From assembly GCA_027576995.1 (NCBI GenBank), contig JANBQC010000631.1, positions 1 through 15,809 on the forward strand: 15,809 bases of DNA, read 5' to 3'. This document shows, in pieces, positions 6,886 to 15,809 of the stretch; the first letter of the stretch is position 1, and each line of letters begins with the position of its first letter. The notes under the pieces were generated by a model. The model made no database searches, was not told where the DNA came from, and saw only the letters and a list, made by a program, of their open reading frames with translations. The translations under genes were made by a program, and so were the position numbers. The DNA comes from Dimargaris cristalligena. Taxonomy: Eukaryota; Kickxellomycota; Dimargaritomycetes; Dimargaritales; Dimargaritaceae.

Positions 6886-9044
6886 TCAATGGTTAAATAT
6901 ATCATTGATGGGGCGTTTAGGAATCACTTCGCTAACCGACCGCGGTTTGCCCAATTTCTGGAGCAAATGGTTAGGCTGCAGACTTTGCTGGAATTCGAAA
7001 TTGTTGTCCCGGGAAAGGGCCTGGCCCGGGTCGGCGGTTTCCCGGAGGAATGTGGCATAGCGCAGGGCCATTACCACCTGTACGTGGGCCGCTTCCAGAG
7101 CCATATCGAGGGGTTGCTGGATATGTCCGGACAAAGTCGAAACCAATTGATAAAAACCAATATATAGATATAAATAAAAATGAGGTTAGTCCGTAATCAT
7201 TCATTATGTATCCAGTTGGTCTAGATAGACCAGATGCCATGGAATAGGCACATCTGATCCAATTTCAACAAACGGTAAGACCTGGGATAGTTCGATATAG
7301 ATATGTAGATCCATCTACCAAATAACCCTACTATTGATAATAATAATAATACCAATGACAATATAGCACTACAGCCCAAACTCACCACTCCATCCTTGTC
7401 CATAACATCCCACTGCGCGTTTTTCTTGAGCAAAAACCACACAAACGAAGCATCATCCACCGCCGCCGCATAATGTAAGCACGTCCGCCCATCGCCATCG
7501 ACCGCATTAATATCCGCGAACCAATGGAGCAAGAACTCCACCGACACGTAATTGCTCTGCAGGGCTGCCAAATGTAAGGCGGTTTTACAGTTTTCGGCGT
7601 CGTTACGGTAGTTGACGTCAGCGCCCTGCGCGATGCAGCGCAATACTCCCGCCAAATTACCCTCCTGGGCGGCTAGCCACATTTGGTCGTTGTATCGGGA
7701 TAGGCCGTCGCTGCCCACTTCGTCACCCCCCATCGCCCCACTGCCGTCAATGAACGCCCGCTCAATGTACTTTGATTTAATCCAGGCCGCCTTCTCGATT
7801 CTTTCCATGTCGGCCGTAATTCTCCTCGGGGGTGGTTGGGAAGGATCGTCTTCCACCGCTAGGGGAGGGGCCTCCGTGCGCAGCGCACTCTCGTAAATAT
7901 CGTTTACCACCTTATTACCTAGGCGGAGCATGATTTCCACTTGCTCGGGTTCCCAGTTGTCCAACTCCAGGGAGCGTACTTTGGAAATATGCACACCTAG
8001 ACTCCGGTGGATCCCGGAGCAGTCAATACATAGGAGGGAACCCATGTTGATGCTGGCCCAAGTGGGGTCGGGGGCTCCGCAGTCCACACATTGGTTGTTG
8101 CTGGGTACCGCTTTGATTTGCTCAATCGTTTCGCGGCGTGAGATGGCCGCACTATCGGGGATAGGGTCGTCGTCATCGTCAGCGTTACCCAGTTGGGTGT
8201 AGCTCCCAATTGACTGAACACCGGGGTTTGAACCATCCAATTGTCATAAATAAATACAAACAAGGCTGGTTTGTTAGTTCTCAATAGTCATTCGCTAGCC
8301 CGGTTGCCAACTCGTAAAATAATAACATACATAAATTAGGCGAACAGGAGCCGATTGGCCAAAGTGGATAAAACTTACATGTTGGCCGGGGGAAATGGAC
8401 ACGGACTTAGCCGCGCGATTTGGTGCAGGATGACCCGAGAAATAGGACTGCTCAATTGCACACTGGATACAGGTGATCCAGTCTTTCATATCCGCTGCTG
8501 AAGGGGCCTGAAGAATAAACGTTCTAAAAAATAGCAAAGTAAAATATCACTGATAATTAGCACATGGGTCACCCGCCATCGCCAACTGCATGTAGTATAT
8601 ATATATAAGCAGGTATAAGATAGGCGTATACCGGTAGCAAAAAGCCCACAGGCTAGATCAGGGTATTTCAAAGTCAAACCAACTACACCGTATTCTATCT
8701 GGCAACTCCCTAAAAAGTCGAGTTGAATTTCTCCCAAATATACCAACGCAATCAGATCAAATATGAAAGAGGAGAGGAGGAGGGCAACTTACTTTGTAGG
8801 TGAAATAATTTCGAAACAGAAACGCCGCTCAGCTTGTGTCGATGGCTTGACGGTCGAAACATGAAGGTTGATTGATTCGGCTTCTTTATCCTAGTTTTTA
8901 TAAACGTATTCCATTGTTTGTATAATTTACACAGTCGATAGAACCACAGGGTCTAATTAGTAATATTCGCAATATCAGCACATGTAATTTAAAACTAAGT
9001 CTATCAGATATTAAATTATAAGGCTTACTAGCTCCAATAGCCGA

Positions 9045-9077
<33 letters not shown>

Positions 9078-11631
9078 CGTAGTAGAAGAAAGCTCACCTT
9101 ATTCCGATCACAATGAACCAAGGCGTCCCCTTGTAGTTCAAAATACCGGCGGTTCCAACTGGCCATCAACGTATAGTTAGTCCGCAAAAATAAATACCCG
9201 CATTTGCGAATAGGAACAATAGGTTGCGACTTATCTAAAAACTCTTTGGGCTCGATTTTCTGGCTCAAGAACTCGGATGAGTCGGGGTTGGCCACGATTT
9301 CCTACCGAACATTAGAAGATTTCGGAATAGTGAGAGAGTGAAGGAAAATCAAATCCAAGAAATGATGTAACAAGGGTTGCAGTTTGGATTGGTTAGGGCC
9401 AAATAGATATGGGGAAGTAACTGGTCAATTGGTGACCTACAAGGATAGGCATACTTACCTATACATATATACACTCAGCATCTCTCTTTTTATATTATTC
9501 CGAATCTCGATACAGTCAACGTTAAAAGAAAACCTACTGTAGCCAACCGACTTTTCTCCTCCCGGGCTTCCGAAATCTCTTTACTGTACTCGGCACGCAT
9601 CTGTTGTAGTCGGAAAAGCATAGGGATCGTGATGAACGTACGATGCAAATAGGGTGTTACATTAGTTCAGCCATCCCGAATACACTAGATAATTACACTC
9701 ATTCTTATTGAAGTGAAATATAGTTTAAGCGGATATGTTAACAATTCTTGATAGCGGAATCTTACGTTATGAAGTTGGTCTGTCAGATAGGAGTAAGAGA
9801 GTGACACGAGTATTCCCGAATTCAAATAGAAGCACATTCTACAGTATAGTCATTATTAGCTATTACACATTATTGAAGTTGATAGTATTCGACTCGACAA
9901 GAAAGTACAAACCAAGTCTCTAATGGGAACGCCCTACTTAAAACCGGCCGTCGCCTACATCTGAATATATATATATATACTGCTTTTTAAAATAACTACA
10001 CATTACCTGTGAGTTCCCGCATCAGTGGGTCCAGCTCTTTGAGCATTTCGTAGCCTTGGTGAAAAAATGTATACTGAGTAAACATAAAAGCTAGCACCTA
10101 ATTGACGTAACGAGTTTGGCAGTGACGGTGAATAGGCAAAGAACAAGAGGGTCAGTACCGTGCGTAACCTTCGGACTTGATTAAACTGCTTTGTGTGCTG
10201 TCATTAAAGGACATGCGATTTCCAAATATTCCAGTATGTAAGCAGGGGTTAGACTTACATGTTCAATGAATTCCAGTCGTTTCACGGAACTGGCGTCGAG
10301 AAGAGTGATCGAGTAGTCCATTGATTTTTCGTAAAAGTTCGATTTGCTCTCTTTTACATCCCGGTCGCACTAGAGCATCAAATAGGTGGGTCATCAATGC
10401 AGGGTGGTAGTAGATTGGAGCTAATTGTTTAGTCGTTATACGTCGAGTGCAGTTTAAGGATATGGAGCGTTTTTGGGGATAGCATTGGCGGTTTAGGGAA
10501 TTGTAAAATAGCCCGCTTGGATTATAGCGAACTTTACTTACGTCCGGAATGCTCGGGTCCTTGGGGCGCTTACCCATAGACTTATTGAGTAAATAGTCAT
10601 AGTCGTCGCTGGCCTTTTCGAAACGTTTTCTGGTGTCTTTGATCGGCTGAAGTTCATTCTTGACAAATTCCTCGAGGGGATGAACGAACACATCCATCAT
10701 TTGAGCAGCCTATATGCGTTTTCCCCCATTTATATCACGGCAGCCCCCCATTCCCACGGCACAGATACGGCAATGTACCAAAAATTAACACCTCCCATAA
10801 TCGAATGATTTAGTAACGGATTTTCTGACCATTGTTCGTAGTATGGAAGATATATATATATATATATATATCTAGAGAGTGATAGTTCCGATAAGGGTTC
10901 GCAGACTTACCTGCATGGCCCGGTTGCGCTCGATTTCCCGAATAGTACGACAGAATCTCTCGACCGTAGTTGCTACGACCCGAAGTTATAGGTATATATA
11001 TATATATATGTAACGGTTAGCGGAGAGAGATGTCTTATTATAAGGCACACGGACATTGGGCTAAAATAAAGGGACATGTTTGTATGATTGAATAGGGATA
11101 CAGGTACCACTATGCACCATTATTTCAAACGAATTGTCACCGCTTACCAATAGTCCCGGTATCTGCGAACGACCCCTTCACAAACTGATTAACCTCATCG
11201 GTAAATTGGGTATGTTTAACGCTTAAGTCTAAGTGACAGTGGAGGGCGAAGGGGGTATTGTAGAGGGGAGTAAGAAATAGGAGAAGGCAGCACGAGAGCG
11301 TTTCAGAGGGGGAAGTTAGAGGATGGGGCCCGGAGTGATACCAAGCATTTGCAATGGGCAAAGAAGCTATACTTGAACAAAAAGACCCAGAAAATAAACC
11401 CGCCAATATGGTTAATGGTCGAGAGGCGAGGGGGGGGCGGGAGTTCTCGCCTAGGCTACCCCCCTTCCTCATTAAGAATGGACGGTTACCTCGGGAAATG
11501 TCAGCGGCGGTTTTGTTCAGTTTGGTTAGGTTACGCACGGCGGTTTCGTACTGGGCCACGAAATCCTCTTTTTCTCCGAGCCCCTGGCGGTAGGCCGGAG
11601 TGTCGCGTAGGCATTCTTTCAGGTCGAGCAT
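6886..11631 (-). CDS. ACAP-type ArfGAP (BAR-PH-ArfGAP-ankyrin), 13 exons
   Basis: Spliced by hand to 2,238 nt (745 aa). Exons 5' to 3': 11631-11490, 11228-11148, 10972-10911, 10709-10542, 10369-10259, 10097-10007, 9779-9766, 9600-9538, 9301-9098, 8890-8793, 8523-8379, 8213-7386, 7116-6886. All 12 introns (161-269 nt) are GT-AG and phase-consistent. Domains: BAR about 1-245 (including [17 protein letters not shown]); PH about 275-373 ([29 protein letters not shown]); ArfGAP from about 420, with a zinc finger Cx2Cx16Cx2C (C435, C438, C455, C458) and arginine finger R463 in [10 protein letters not shown]; ankyrin repeats about 565-705. Family proteins activate GTP hydrolysis on Arf (Arf6 for animal ACAPs) at curved endosomal or plasma membranes. 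Length is close to that of human ACAP1/2. The start aligns with the usual ACAP N-terminus ([12 protein letters not shown]). A further upstream exon joining at the AG near 11641 cannot be fully excluded. Confidence 0.9.
8596..8607. repeat. (TA)6 in ArfGAP intron 10
   Basis: A perfect TA run inside the 269-nt intron 8524-8792, about 72 bases from its acceptor. Confidence 0.9.
9045..9076. repeat. (AC)8(AT)8 compound microsatellite in ArfGAP intron 9
   Basis: (AC)8 at 9045-9060 directly abuts (AT)8 at 9061-9076. On the transcribed strand the TA part begins about 21 bases after the intron 9 donor. Confidence 0.95.
9766..9779 (-). other. 14-nt microexon of the ArfGAP gene
   Basis: The exon ACCAACTTCATAAC is flanked by CTGACAG upstream and GTAAG downstream on the minus strand. 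With one G from the preceding exon it encodes D-Q-L-H-N. Omitting it leaves exon 6 (ending in phase 1) joined to exon 8 (starting in phase 0), and read in phase 1 exon 8 reaches a stop within seven codons. The peptide matches the QL-containing position after the BAR-domain HQGY segment in ACAP proteins. Confidence 0.8.
9965..9978. repeat. (AT)7 in ArfGAP intron 6
   Basis: A perfect run located about 28 bases after the donor of the intron that precedes the 14-nt microexon. Confidence 0.9.
10850..10871. repeat. (AT)11 in ArfGAP intron 3
   Basis: A perfect 22-base run within the 201-nt intron 10710-10910, about 39 bases after its donor. Confidence 0.93.
10993..11009. repeat. (TA)8 in ArfGAP intron 2
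   Basis: A perfect run within the 175-nt intron 10973-11147, ending about 20 bases before the acceptor, where a polypyrimidine tract would normally be expected. Confidence 0.92.
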
Positions 11632-13379
11632 GTGAGTAGACTGACAATGCGTGCTGAGAGGTATCTAGATAGATACGACAGGGTCTATTTTTTCTAGATA
11701 TCTATATATAAAAAAGGGGGAATGGACTCAATCGGGCTAGAGATGACAAGAGCCAATGGGACAATGCGCAACCAAGAAAGAGCCGAAATAGAATGGCAGA
11801 GAAGAGAAAGGGAGAGAGACTGCGCTGGTTAGCCCAGCCCCTAGTTGACCACTAAGCCCTACTACGGGCGTATGGCGGCGGGGGTGGGGGAGAGAGGGCA
11901 CATAAAAGGATCGCGGGGCTGACCCTTTCGGTCTTTCTTTACTTCCCTGCCCTTTTCTTCCAGGTATTAGAGATTTAGGGCGCTGCGCTTTACATGGTAT
12001 ATCCCCGCCCCCCTCCAGCTGTTCACTCGCTAGTAATGTGGGGGAAAATACAGGATGTATAGAGAATATAGTAGCGGCGCACAAAACCCAGCCCACATTG
12101 ATGGACAACAACACATGTCATGATTTGCCGATCCCAACAGGTACCACAGTATCCTCGCCAGATATATTTACAAGGTAAGTGAGCCATTTTCATCCAGACT
12201 TAAGGGCAGAAGGAATACACTTCAATAGAAAAGGTGGGCTGTGTATTTAGATAAAAGTGCAAAATGCCTTTGCAGTCGGGCCCACTCGTTGAAATACATC
12301 CATATATGTAGGTTATCAACTATGGAACCCTTCGGTTCGGATCGACGGTGGATCTATCGGATTATACCAGTCTAGCAAGGCAAAGGGGGAGGGGGTTGAT
12401 CGAATTCCCCAAAGTCGGCGTATTGATCCATTGCCCTTCCCCCTGCAGTCGGTAATTTTCCGGACCGACAGGTTACTTAAAACCACAGTTTAACGAGTCA
12501 TAGCAGCGATTCATCATGTATGACATCCCCACACTTTGAGCCGCAAAAAAAAGCGACTTCACCCTATTCTCAAACTTACTGGCAATACTATATTTTTGGC
12601 TGGTGCACATCAATTTGTAATATACAGTTTGGCCAATATGTAGAGTTGGATCTGTGCGTTGGATCAACACGAGAAGGGTGTCTTGGCTGGATACGTGACA
12701 ATTGGTGCTTCATAGCTCTTGAAGCTTCGTATTACTTCAAGTTAACCATACCCAACAAACCCAACCCAACAGACTCGACATTATAAAATCACTTGGCTAC
12801 CAACCACACCCATATTATGTTAAGGAGTTAAAGGGACAACAGAGTCCGATGCTATCTGATCGATCTATAATGCCGTTAATCTAGGGCTATACATCTGACT
12901 ACGATAGTTCAAACGCTTTTTAGATGACCTATAAAGAATTCCACCTTCTCACCATTTCAGCAGCAGGCACGCCCTTCATACAATTCCTTAGAACTGCGGT
13001 ATTTCTTGTCTTTAAAAGGACTTCACATCAGGATACTCCACATTCTATTTATTTCACCAAGACTCTGTCTAGTCTGATTCACATAGTGCCGTTTTTCAAA
13101 ATCCCCTATAATATCCGTGGATAGTCGAACAAAACCATTGGAAAAATGAGACCAGAGACACATATTTCCAAAAACAGATACGTATAGGCTATATTAGAGT
13201 GTAGTATTATTATGGTACTGCTTACGCAATTATGAAGAATGGGGGGAGCAAAAACAAAGCCGCAGAGGGCTAGGAGGGGGGAAGAAAAGGGAATAAAAAA
13301 GCGAGATGAAAAAAAAACTGGTAATAAGAAAATATGCAAAATTTACGCCAAGAAGCCACCGGATTCAAAACGATGGTAT
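11632..13379. other. Intergenic, about 1.7 kb, no gene established
   Basis: Lies between the ArfGAP start and the PRMT5 stop. It should contain the ArfGAP promoter and the PRMT5 3' UTR. Several 60-125 codon frames are open on both strands around 11740-12110, 12470-12790 and 12920-13340, but none carries a motif I know. There are isolated splice-like signals: a strong pyrimidine tract ending in TTCTTCCAG near 11963 (plus), AAGGTAAGT near 12176 (plus), and a GTAAGT/CTGCAG pair at 12579/12443 (minus). They could belong to a small unannotated gene or be chance. See the finding on this interval. Confidence 0.55.
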
Positions 13380-15470
13380 TTAGAGGCCAATCCAGTAGGA
13401 GCTACCGTTCAAATTATGAATTGTCGTGGAAAAGACATTGGTATGGGGTTTAGTGGAAGTATGGTCCGAGTCGGCGGATTGCCCATCTTCCTGGGTATCA
13501 TCATTGGTTACGGTGGTCGCGACCTCGGTCGTCAGACACCACTCATACCACACCTTCGAAGCCGACGTCAGACGCCACAAGTGGGTTTCAATGACGGCTC
13601 CTTCCGGCACCAAAATGGGGGTTTTCAAGGGGAAGTAAATGGGGAACCAGCTGAACATGCCGGGGGTGTGCGAGTCCGGGTGAATACTGAGGGTAACGTT
13701 CTTGTAGAGCACTGCGTCAAAGTAGCCGGCTAGGCCGTGGACCAGGGCGGAGTTGGTGCTTTGGAAGTGGTTCACGGAGTACCGGGTATTATGGTGGTTA
13801 TCAATGCGGGCCAGGGCCGTGGCGTCCGACGGAACGGTGGGGTTGGGGTGGTGGAATTGCCATACCTGCTGGGGCGGGTACAGACAATCGACGGCGTCAA
13901 AGAGGACCACAAACGGTGTTTGGAAGTGAGCGATACCGTTCAGGGCCGCCACTTGGTTGTATAATTTGGACGAGGAGAGGGGGGCCAGGTAGGAGCTGTA
14001 GGACGACGGAATGGAGATGCCCTCGGGTTTGAGGAGGCGCTGGGCCCCGTCGAGGCATTCCGGGGATAGTTCGTTATCGCCGAATGAGCCGAGTAGTTCG
14101 GAGACGAGGATATCGGCCCGTTCCGGGGGCTGCCAGTACCGCATATCGCCGAAGACTACCGTGACGCGTTCCTTCCAGGTGGTACTTTGTTTGCGTTGTA
14201 AGGTTACGTACGCATTGGGATTCTTCTCCAGGGCGTATATTTTGACCCGCCGCCGGGCCTGGTCCGCGGCCGCCAGACTCCGGTCGACCAAAGGGCCCCG
14301 ACCGGCACCCACGACAAAAATGACACAGTTCCGGGCCTCCTCGGCCGGGACAGTATTACTACAATCGGCCGGCGGGAACCGGTCCAGTAGGGCTTCATAA
14401 ATGGCCCGTTCGTACTGCTGGTACTTCACCGGATCCTGTTCAAACGTGGCGTACGTGGCGGACTCCAAGTGATCCATGAGGGGCTGCAGCGGCGACTGCA
14501 GGTAGTCCTTGTAACCGGCGGCAAACTTCTCCAACGTACTCATCTCGGGGTTCTCCGCAGCCAAGTACCGCAGGAATTTCTGGTGGTGCCCCGTTAGGCC
14601 CGTCGGTCCTTCGGCGGCGGTTTCTTCAATCACGAAATAATGGGTGAAATTGAGGAGCCGGCGCACCAGATGCTGGTGGGCCTTGCTAAGCACCGGGTAG
14701 CCCTTGGAGTTGGTCGTGAAGGTCGAGGTGGGGACCACGACGCATTTGAGGGGCTCCGCAAACCACTGGTTCAGCAGGGCTCCGTTGGGCAAGTCGGCGC
14801 CGAGAATGAGGGTTACCTGTAGCCGGGCCGAGTGACCGCACATTTGTTTCAGGGTAGTCCAGTTTTTCCAGGCCTTCTGGGGGTCCGATCCAGAGGAGGA
14901 GGAAGGTCCACCACCCCCGCCGACGGCGACCCGCAACCAAATCTGGAGAAACGAAAACTCGTGAATGGCCCGGCAAATCAAACGGGCGTAATTAATAAAC
15001 CGGTCCGAGTGCAAAGCCAGTTCGGGCAGGATAATGGCCGACACCCCGATATGGGCGGCCCACGACAGTTCCTTTTCCAGGACCTTTTCGGCCAAGTACC
15101 GTTCGGCGCTCGACTCGGCATCCAGATGGGTCCAAGCCGCGGATAGACCCACTAAACGCTCGCAGCTTTCGGCCGTGCGGATGTACAGATCCGTCACATC
15201 AAAAGGGGCCTGGAATAGCCGATCGCGTTCTTCCGGGGCGAGGGACGGTGTCGCAGAAGGGTCCGCCTCGGAAGCAGTAGTAGTGGTAGTGGTAGTAGTT
15301 TCGCTGGCCTCGGCTAGGGCTTTTTGCATGCGCTTCCTAAAATGGTCGTTGCTGATGGGCACGACGAGGAAATCGTGGCCTACTTCATCGTATTGATCGA
15401 GCTTTCTGGTTAATTCCCGGTCGAGTTGCACGGGCTGAGCTCCGATGGTTATGGGTTGGTTTTCGGGCAT
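13380..15470 (-). CDS. PRMT5: PRMT5, type II protein arginine methyltransferase
   Basis: A single coding exon of 696 aa. It transfers methyl from S-adenosylmethionine to form symmetric dimethylarginine on histones and splicing proteins (Skb1 in fission yeast, Hsl7 in budding yeast). Domains: N-terminal TIM barrel about 30-300; Rossmann methyltransferase with VVGAGRGPL (386-394) and YALEKNPNA; double-E loop SELLGSFGDNELSPE with catalytic Glu458 and Glu467; beta-barrel with SSSKLYN, AGYF, TPGMFSWFP and KVWYEW, ending in SYWIGL. Phe343 in TYATFEQD corresponds to the Phe that sets symmetric specificity in PRMT5. The ATG at 15468-15470 was chosen because the same frame has a TAG at 15501-15503. 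The intervening in-frame GTG is not needed. Somewhat longer than human (637 aa), because of Thr8 and Gly5/Ser4 inserts in the barrel and an acidic insert (about 650-672) before the C-terminus. All key residues are intact. Confidence 0.96.
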   Translation of the reverse strand: MPENQPITIGAQPVQLDRELTRKLDQYDEVGHDFLVVPISNDHFRKRMQKALAEASETTTTTTTTASEADPSATPSLAPEERDRLFQAPFDVTDLYIRTAESCERLVGLSAAWTHLDAESSAERYLAEKVLEKELSWAAHIGVSAIILPELALHSDRFINYARLICRAIHEFSFLQIWLRVAVGGGGGPSSSSGSDPQKAWKNWTTLKQMCGHSARLQVTLILGADLPNGALLNQWFAEPLKCVVVPTSTFTTNSKGYPVLSKAHQHLVRRLLNFTHYFVIEETAAEGPTGLTGHHQKFLRYLAAENPEMSTLEKFAAGYKDYLQSPLQPLMDHLESATYATFEQDPVKYQQYERAIYEALLDRFPPADCSNTVPAEEARNCVIFVVGAGRGPLVDRSLAAADQARRRVKIYALEKNPNAYVTLQRKQSTTWKERVTVVFGDMRYWQPPERADILVSELLGSFGDNELSPECLDGAQRLLKPEGISIPSSYSSYLAPLSSSKLYNQVAALNGIAHFQTPFVVLFDAVDCLYPPQQVWQFHHPNPTVPSDATALARIDNHHNTRYSVNHFQSTNSALVHGLAGYFDAVLYKNVTLSIHPDSHTPGMFSWFPIYFPLKTPILVPEGAVIETHLWRLTSASKVWYEWCLTTEVATTVTNDDTQEDGQSADSDHTSTKPHTNVFSTTIHNLNGSSYWIGL
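15276..15299 (-). repeat. ACY trinucleotide repeat encoding Thr8 in PRMT5
   Basis: Eight consecutive Thr codons, a mix of ACT and ACC, fall between the conserved FLVVPISNDHFRKRM segment and the next conserved part of the TIM barrel. This looks like a loop expansion. Confidence 0.88.
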
Positions 15471-15504
15471 GTCGGGTGGATTCACGAGAGCAGAAAAAAA
15501 CTAA

Positions 15505-15589
15505 CTGGAAGAAACCAGGAGAGAATGTAGAATTGTAGGTGAAAAGAAACGACCGCAATCGAAATGAACGGAAACTGGAGGAAACTTAC
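15505..15589 (-). other. 5' UTR intron of PRMT5
   Basis: The minus strand has a consensus GTAAGT donor (15584-15589) and a pyrimidine-rich TTTCTTCCAG acceptor, enclosing 85 bases. The acceptor lies 34 bases upstream of the ATG. No ATG occurs on this strand between the donor and the window edge, and an in-frame TAG sits between the acceptor and the start codon. The intron is therefore most likely in untranslated leader. Confidence 0.6.
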
Positions 15590-15590
15590 G

Positions 15591-15809
15591 GACCGAGCCA
15601 AAGGGGGGAAGTAGTAAACCAGAAGGAGAAAGGGTCTGTGTCGAACTCGAGAGAGTCTTTGGAATAGGGATCGAACCGTTAAGTAAGGGGCTGTGCGGAT
15701 AGTAAATAAGTGGTGGTTAATAAGCTACTTAAGTAATATACGCAGTAAGGGGAATGACCTGTAGGGCACACGATCAGCTCTGTTCCTACTGGTTCGGTTT
15801 GGTAGGCTC
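15591..15809. other. PRMT5 leader and upstream region
   Basis: About 220 bases upstream of the 5' UTR intron donor. They probably contain the first non-coding exon and core promoter of PRMT5. I see no clear TATA box, no ATG on the minus strand, and no sign of a neighbouring gene before the window ends. Confidence 0.5.

Noticed and set aside
8221..8245. GGTTCAAACC-like T-loop near 8230
   Set aside because: It lies in ArfGAP intron 11 and no cloverleaf can be formed; stem pairing fails.
11349..11639. Plus-strand frames opposite ArfGAP exon 1
   Set aside because: They are antisense shadows of the exon and of GC-rich intron 1. The minus-strand exons have clear BAR-domain homology.
12325..12360. 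GGTTCGGATC resembling a tRNA T-loop
   Set aside because: The conserved purine-A after TTC is missing and no acceptor or anticodon stem is visible.
13239..13733. Plus-strand 164-codon frame at the PRMT5 3' end
   Set aside because: Most of it is antisense to the conserved PRMT5 C-terminus, and the remainder is A/G-rich 3' flank.
15471..15485. Five-codon GTG-initiated extension of PRMT5
   Set aside because: GTG is not a usual nuclear start, and an in-frame TAG occurs just upstream, so the ATG at 15470 is preferred.
15655..15700. tRNA-like T-loop on the minus strand (GGTTCGATCCC)
   Set aside because: The flanking bases do not form a proper five-pair T stem, and no D arm, anticodon arm or acceptor stem can be built around it.
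1..15809. CRISPR array, transposon, phage or multi-gene defence system
   Set aside because: No spaced direct repeats, terminal inverted repeats, integrase/transposase motifs or defence domains were seen. The window is ordinary eukaryotic chromosome.

Overview
The window looks like nuclear DNA from a fungus, most likely an early-diverging, intron-bearing lineage. That placement is an inference. It rests on a tryptophan-biosynthesis gene (which excludes animals), GT-AG spliceosomal introns of about 85-270 nt, and GC-rich genes full of Ser/Thr/Gln/Pro runs. It also rests on an ESCRT-I subunit of the UBAP1 type, which is familiar from animals. Nothing bacterial, viral or CRISPR-like is visible.

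Layout, left to right. (1) Positions 1-1251, plus strand: the 3' end of an unrecognised Ser/Thr-rich protein, followed by a row of in-frame stop codons. (2) 1252-2243: an AT-rich space between convergent genes, with dinucleotide repeats. (3) 2244-4250, minus: a UBAP1-like ESCRT-I subunit, with an N-terminal UMA domain, a long Q/P/T/S-rich linker and a C-terminal UBA domain. (4) 5260-6087, minus: a stand-alone phosphoribosylanthranilate isomerase (TRP1). Two TGACTCA Gcn4/CPC1-type sites lie about 230-260 bp upstream of its start. (5) 6886-11631, minus: an ACAP-type Arf GTPase-activating protein (BAR-PH-ArfGAP-ankyrin). I reconstructed it by hand as 13 exons encoding 745 aa, and every intron is phase-consistent. 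One exon is only 14 nt long. (6) 11632-13379: about 1.7 kb with no gene I can establish, although splice-like signals occur on both strands. (7) 13380-15470, minus: a complete PRMT5 arginine methyltransferase, with an 85-nt intron in its 5' UTR. (8) 15591-15809: the PRMT5 upstream region.

The genes do not form an operon or an obvious pathway. Two act in endosomal traffic (UBAP1-like and ACAP), one in amino-acid synthesis and one in protein methylation, as expected for a eukaryotic chromosome. The points of most interest are the UMA+UBA protein in a tryptophan-making organism, the 14-nt microexon, the paired Gcn4-type sites, and trinucleotide repeats that place Thr/Ser runs inside otherwise conserved enzymes. 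I did not find a new multi-gene system.
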